Part shown: piece by piece, positions 62,080 to 64,000 of the stretch
How the letters are laid out: every line of letters starts with the position of its first letter
Position numbering within the stretch: position 1 is the first letter of the stretch
Source of the DNA: Phytohabitans sp037414955
GTDB taxonomy: Bacteria; Actinomycetota; Actinomycetes; Mycobacteriales; Micromonosporaceae
Length of the DNA stretch: 64,000 nt
Assembly: GCA_037414955.1 (NCBI GenBank)
Contig: JBBEWH010000013.1
Coordinates: 1 to 64,000 of the forward strand
Reading direction: 5' to 3'
Position numbers and translations under genes: made by a program
The notes under the pieces: model-generated
Database searches by the model: none
The model's input: only the letters and a program-made list of their open reading frames with translations
What the model was told of the DNA's origin: nothing

Positions 62080-64000
62080 ATGCTGTCGGCGAAGGAACGG
62101 TCATTGTGGCTCCTGGAACAGTCGCTTCCGGGGGCCAGTGGCATCAACAACATTCTGGTCGCCCTGGTCACCAGGGAGCGGTTGGACGTGGCCGCGGTCC
62201 GCGCGACGGTGGACCACCTCGCGCGGCGGCACCCGGCGCTGCTCACCCGGTTGCGGATCGTCGACGACGAGCCGGTACGGGTGGTGGGTGACTCCGCAGC
62301 CGTACCGTTCGAGCTGGTGGAGGCGACGGTCGAGGAGATCGGCGAGGTGTGCCGGACGATTGCGGCGCGGCCGATCGACCTGGTCGCCGAACTCCCGGTC
62401 CGGGTTGTCCTGGCGCGTTGTCCGGACCGGGACGTGGTTTGCCTGTGCCTGCACCACCTCGCGGTCGATGCGGTCTCGTGCTCGGTGCTGCTGCGGGAGT
62501 TCGCGGTCCTGTACCCACGGATGCTCGCGGACGGTCGACCGCCGGTGGCGTTGGCGGATCCGGTGCCGGCACCGTCCCGCGCCACCAGGCTGGCGGCGAG
62601 TGCCCAGTTCTGGCGGGATCACCTGGCAGGCCTCACCGTGGCACCGGCCGCCCTGGATTTCGGCCGGCCGGATCCTGACGTGCCGTCCTTCGTCGGGGGC
62701 ACCGTCACCAGACGCCTCTCCGCAGCGGCGACCGCCGCCATGCGCCAGCTGCGCCGGCAGTGCCGGGCGACCGACAACATCGTGCTGTTGGCGCTCTACT
62801 ACGCGCTGCTGGCCCGGCACGGCGCCGGACGCGACCTGGTGGTGGGGGTGCCGGTGGATCTGCGGGACGGTCCCGCCCGCCGCGCGGTCGGCTACTACAT
62901 GAACACGCTGCCGCTGCGGGTGGCGGTGCCGCCCGAACGAAGCTTCCAGGAATTGGTCCGGGAGGTCCGCAAGCTGTTCGTCACGGCGATGAACTATGCC
63001 GATATCTCGTACGAAGAGCTGGCGCTGCCCCGTCCACACCCGGAGACCGCCTGGTGGGTCCCACCATTCCGGCACATGTTCAACTTCCGGCCACTCGCGG
63101 AAGCGCTGACCGGCGGCGATGACGAACTGCCGTTCGAGGCGCTGGAGGTGGAGGGCGGACACAGCAGGGTCGACCTCGAACTCGTGGTGCGGTACGAGGG
63201 CGCCGGGATCACCCTCCAGGCGGTCCACAGTGCCGAGATCCACCAGCCGGACGACATCGAGGCGTTGCTGGCGCGGTACGAGGCGGTGCTGGAACGGTTG
63301 CCGGAGCGGGCCGACACGCCGATCGGTGACCTCGACGTGTGGAGTGACGCCGATCGGGCCACCGTCGCCGCCACCCAGGCCACCGCCGGCCGCGCCCGCT
63401 CGCGGCGAACCGTGCCGGCACTGATCGCCGACCGGATGGCGACGAGCCCGGACGCGACGGCGATGGTCGACCGCGACGGGGCCGCGTGGAGCTACCAGGA
63501 GTTGCGGGACTGGGCGACCGGCACCGCCGCGCTGTTGACGCGCCTCGGAGTGGGCAGCGGGGCGACCGTCGGCCTGTACGCCGAACGCGGTCCGGCGTGC
63601 GCGGCCGCCGCGCTGGGAGCCTGGCTGGTCGGGGCGGCGTACCTGCCGCTCGATCCGGAGCAGCCGGCGACGCGGCTGGGGTACCAACTCGAGGACGCCC
63701 AGGTCGGGGTGCTGCTGGCGGACCGTGAGCCGCCGCCGGGGGTGGTACCACCCCGCTGCCGGGTGGTCGGCCTCGACACGGTCGGGCCGGCCCCCGGTCC
63801 GTGGCCGGAACAGGACCCGGGGGAACCGGCGTACGTCATCTACACCTCGGGCTCGACCGGGTTGCCGAAGGGGGTGGTGATCAGCCACGCCAACCTGGCG
63901 AACGTGGTCCAGCACTTCGCCGCCGAACTCGAGGTGTCGAGCCGGGACACCCTGCTGTGGTTGACGACCTTCGCGTTCGACATCTCCGCGTTGGAGGTGT
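62080..64000 (+). CDS. Nonribosomal peptide synthetase, starts C-A (incomplete at window end)
   Basis: The ATG at 62080 follows GAAGGTGAG. 640 residues are visible. The protein opens with a condensation domain: CLHHLAVDAVS (H125, H126, D130) where the usual HHxxxDG has Ala131 for Gly, and later YYMNTLPLRV. An adenylation domain begins near 445: YVIYTSGSTGLPKGV and FAFDISALEV at the end of the window. The first recognition positions read D-I-L, which is how glycine codes begin (DILQ...). Only three positions are available, so this is tentative. Starting with a C domain means it receives a chain from another protein or an acyl donor. Confidence 0.9.
   Translation, partial: MLSAKERSLWLLEQSLPGASGINNILVALVTRERLDVAAVRATVDHLARRHPALLTRLRIVDDEPVRVVGDSAAVPFELVEATVEEIGEVCRTIAARPIDLVAELPVRVVLARCPDRDVVCLCLHHLAVDAVSCSVLLREFAVLYPRMLADGRPPVALADPVPAPSRATRLAASAQFWRDHLAGLTVAPAALDFGRPDPDVPSFVGGTVTRRLSAAATAAMRQLRRQCRATDNIVLLALYYALLARHGAGRDLVVGVPVDLRDGPARRAVGYYMNTLPLRVAVPPERSFQELVREVRKLFVTAMNYADISYEELALPRPHPETAWWVPPFRHMFNFRPLAEALTGGDDELPFEALEVEGGHSRVDLELVVRYEGAGITLQAVHSAEIHQPDDIEALLARYEAVLERLPERADTPIGDLDVWSDADRATVAATQATAGRARSRRTVPALIADRMATSPDATAMVDRDGAAWSYQELRDWATGTAALLTRLGVGSGATVGLYAERGPACAAAALGAWLVGAAYLPLDPEQPATRLGYQLEDAQVGVLLADREPPPGVVPPRCRVVGLDTVGPAPGPWPEQDPGEPAYVIYTSGSTGLPKGVVISHANLANVVQHFAAELEVSSRDTLLWLTTFAFDISALEV

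Overview
The window is high-GC actinomycete DNA. Several features suggest a filamentous, antibiotic-producing genus, probably in or near the Micromonosporaceae. These are AfsR/SARP regulators, a bldA-type TTA codon in a cluster regulator, many LacI/TetR/IclR/PaaX/AraC regulators, Tat signals, secreted CBM2 and sialidase enzymes, and a large NRPS/PKS locus. The genus is inferred from style, not from a marker gene.

Left part (1-16600). A decayed low-affinity phosphate transporter (pit) with its small partner gene lies between two copies of a palindromic element. Next come a secreted sialidase, a frameshifted carboxylesterase, and a LacI regulator facing two sugar ABC permeases, with LacI-type operators on both sides. 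Behind the permeases is debris: an alpha-L-rhamnosidase remnant, a bulb-lectin fragment and an Hsp20 fragment. A cupin, a lipoprotein, a homocysteine methyltransferase/TetR divergent pair with two perfect operators, a Zn-alcohol dehydrogenase, a WD40 protein and a secreted peptidoglycan-binding protein follow.

Middle (16700-33400). An AfsR-type regulator precedes an aromatic-acid module. It holds a substrate-binding protein, two permeases (one frameshifted), an ATPase, an IclR regulator and 4-hydroxybenzoate 3-monooxygenase in one operon. A second IclR, a tannase/feruloyl-esterase-like enzyme and a PaaX-type regulator sit alongside. The likely logic is to cleave phenolic esters outside the cell, import the acid and hydroxylate it. 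A CBM2-SGNH esterase and an AraC/alpha-beta hydrolase pair follow.

Right-middle (32600-44300). A Tat-exported molybdenum hydroxylase of PaoABC type ends in a hydrolase pseudogene and is followed by an MmyB-like regulator. Then come SanA-like, TetR, SDR and coniferyl-aldehyde-dehydrogenase-like genes, an apparent NmrA-DUF1330 deletion fusion and a DUF4142 protein.

Right end (44300-64000+). This is a hybrid NRPS/PKS gene cluster continuing past the window. One leftward, tightly coupled operon encodes: a KS-AT-KR-DH-carrier PKS; a LanB-like protein lacking the elimination domain; a quinone-oxidoreductase-like protein; an A-T-C-A-T NRPS; a FemAB/GNAT-like transferase; and a carrier protein fused to a spermidine-synthase-like domain. 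A SARP with a TTA codon lies downstream and a second NRPS is divergent. Two possible aminoacyl-tRNA-using enzymes plus a carrier-linked SpeE-like domain make this the most novel-looking system here. Nearly all functional calls rest on motif recognition by eye.

A recurring theme outside the cluster is gene decay. Three genes have internal deletions (two out of frame, one making a fusion), and three more carry single small frameshifts. Either this segment is decaying or the assembly has errors.
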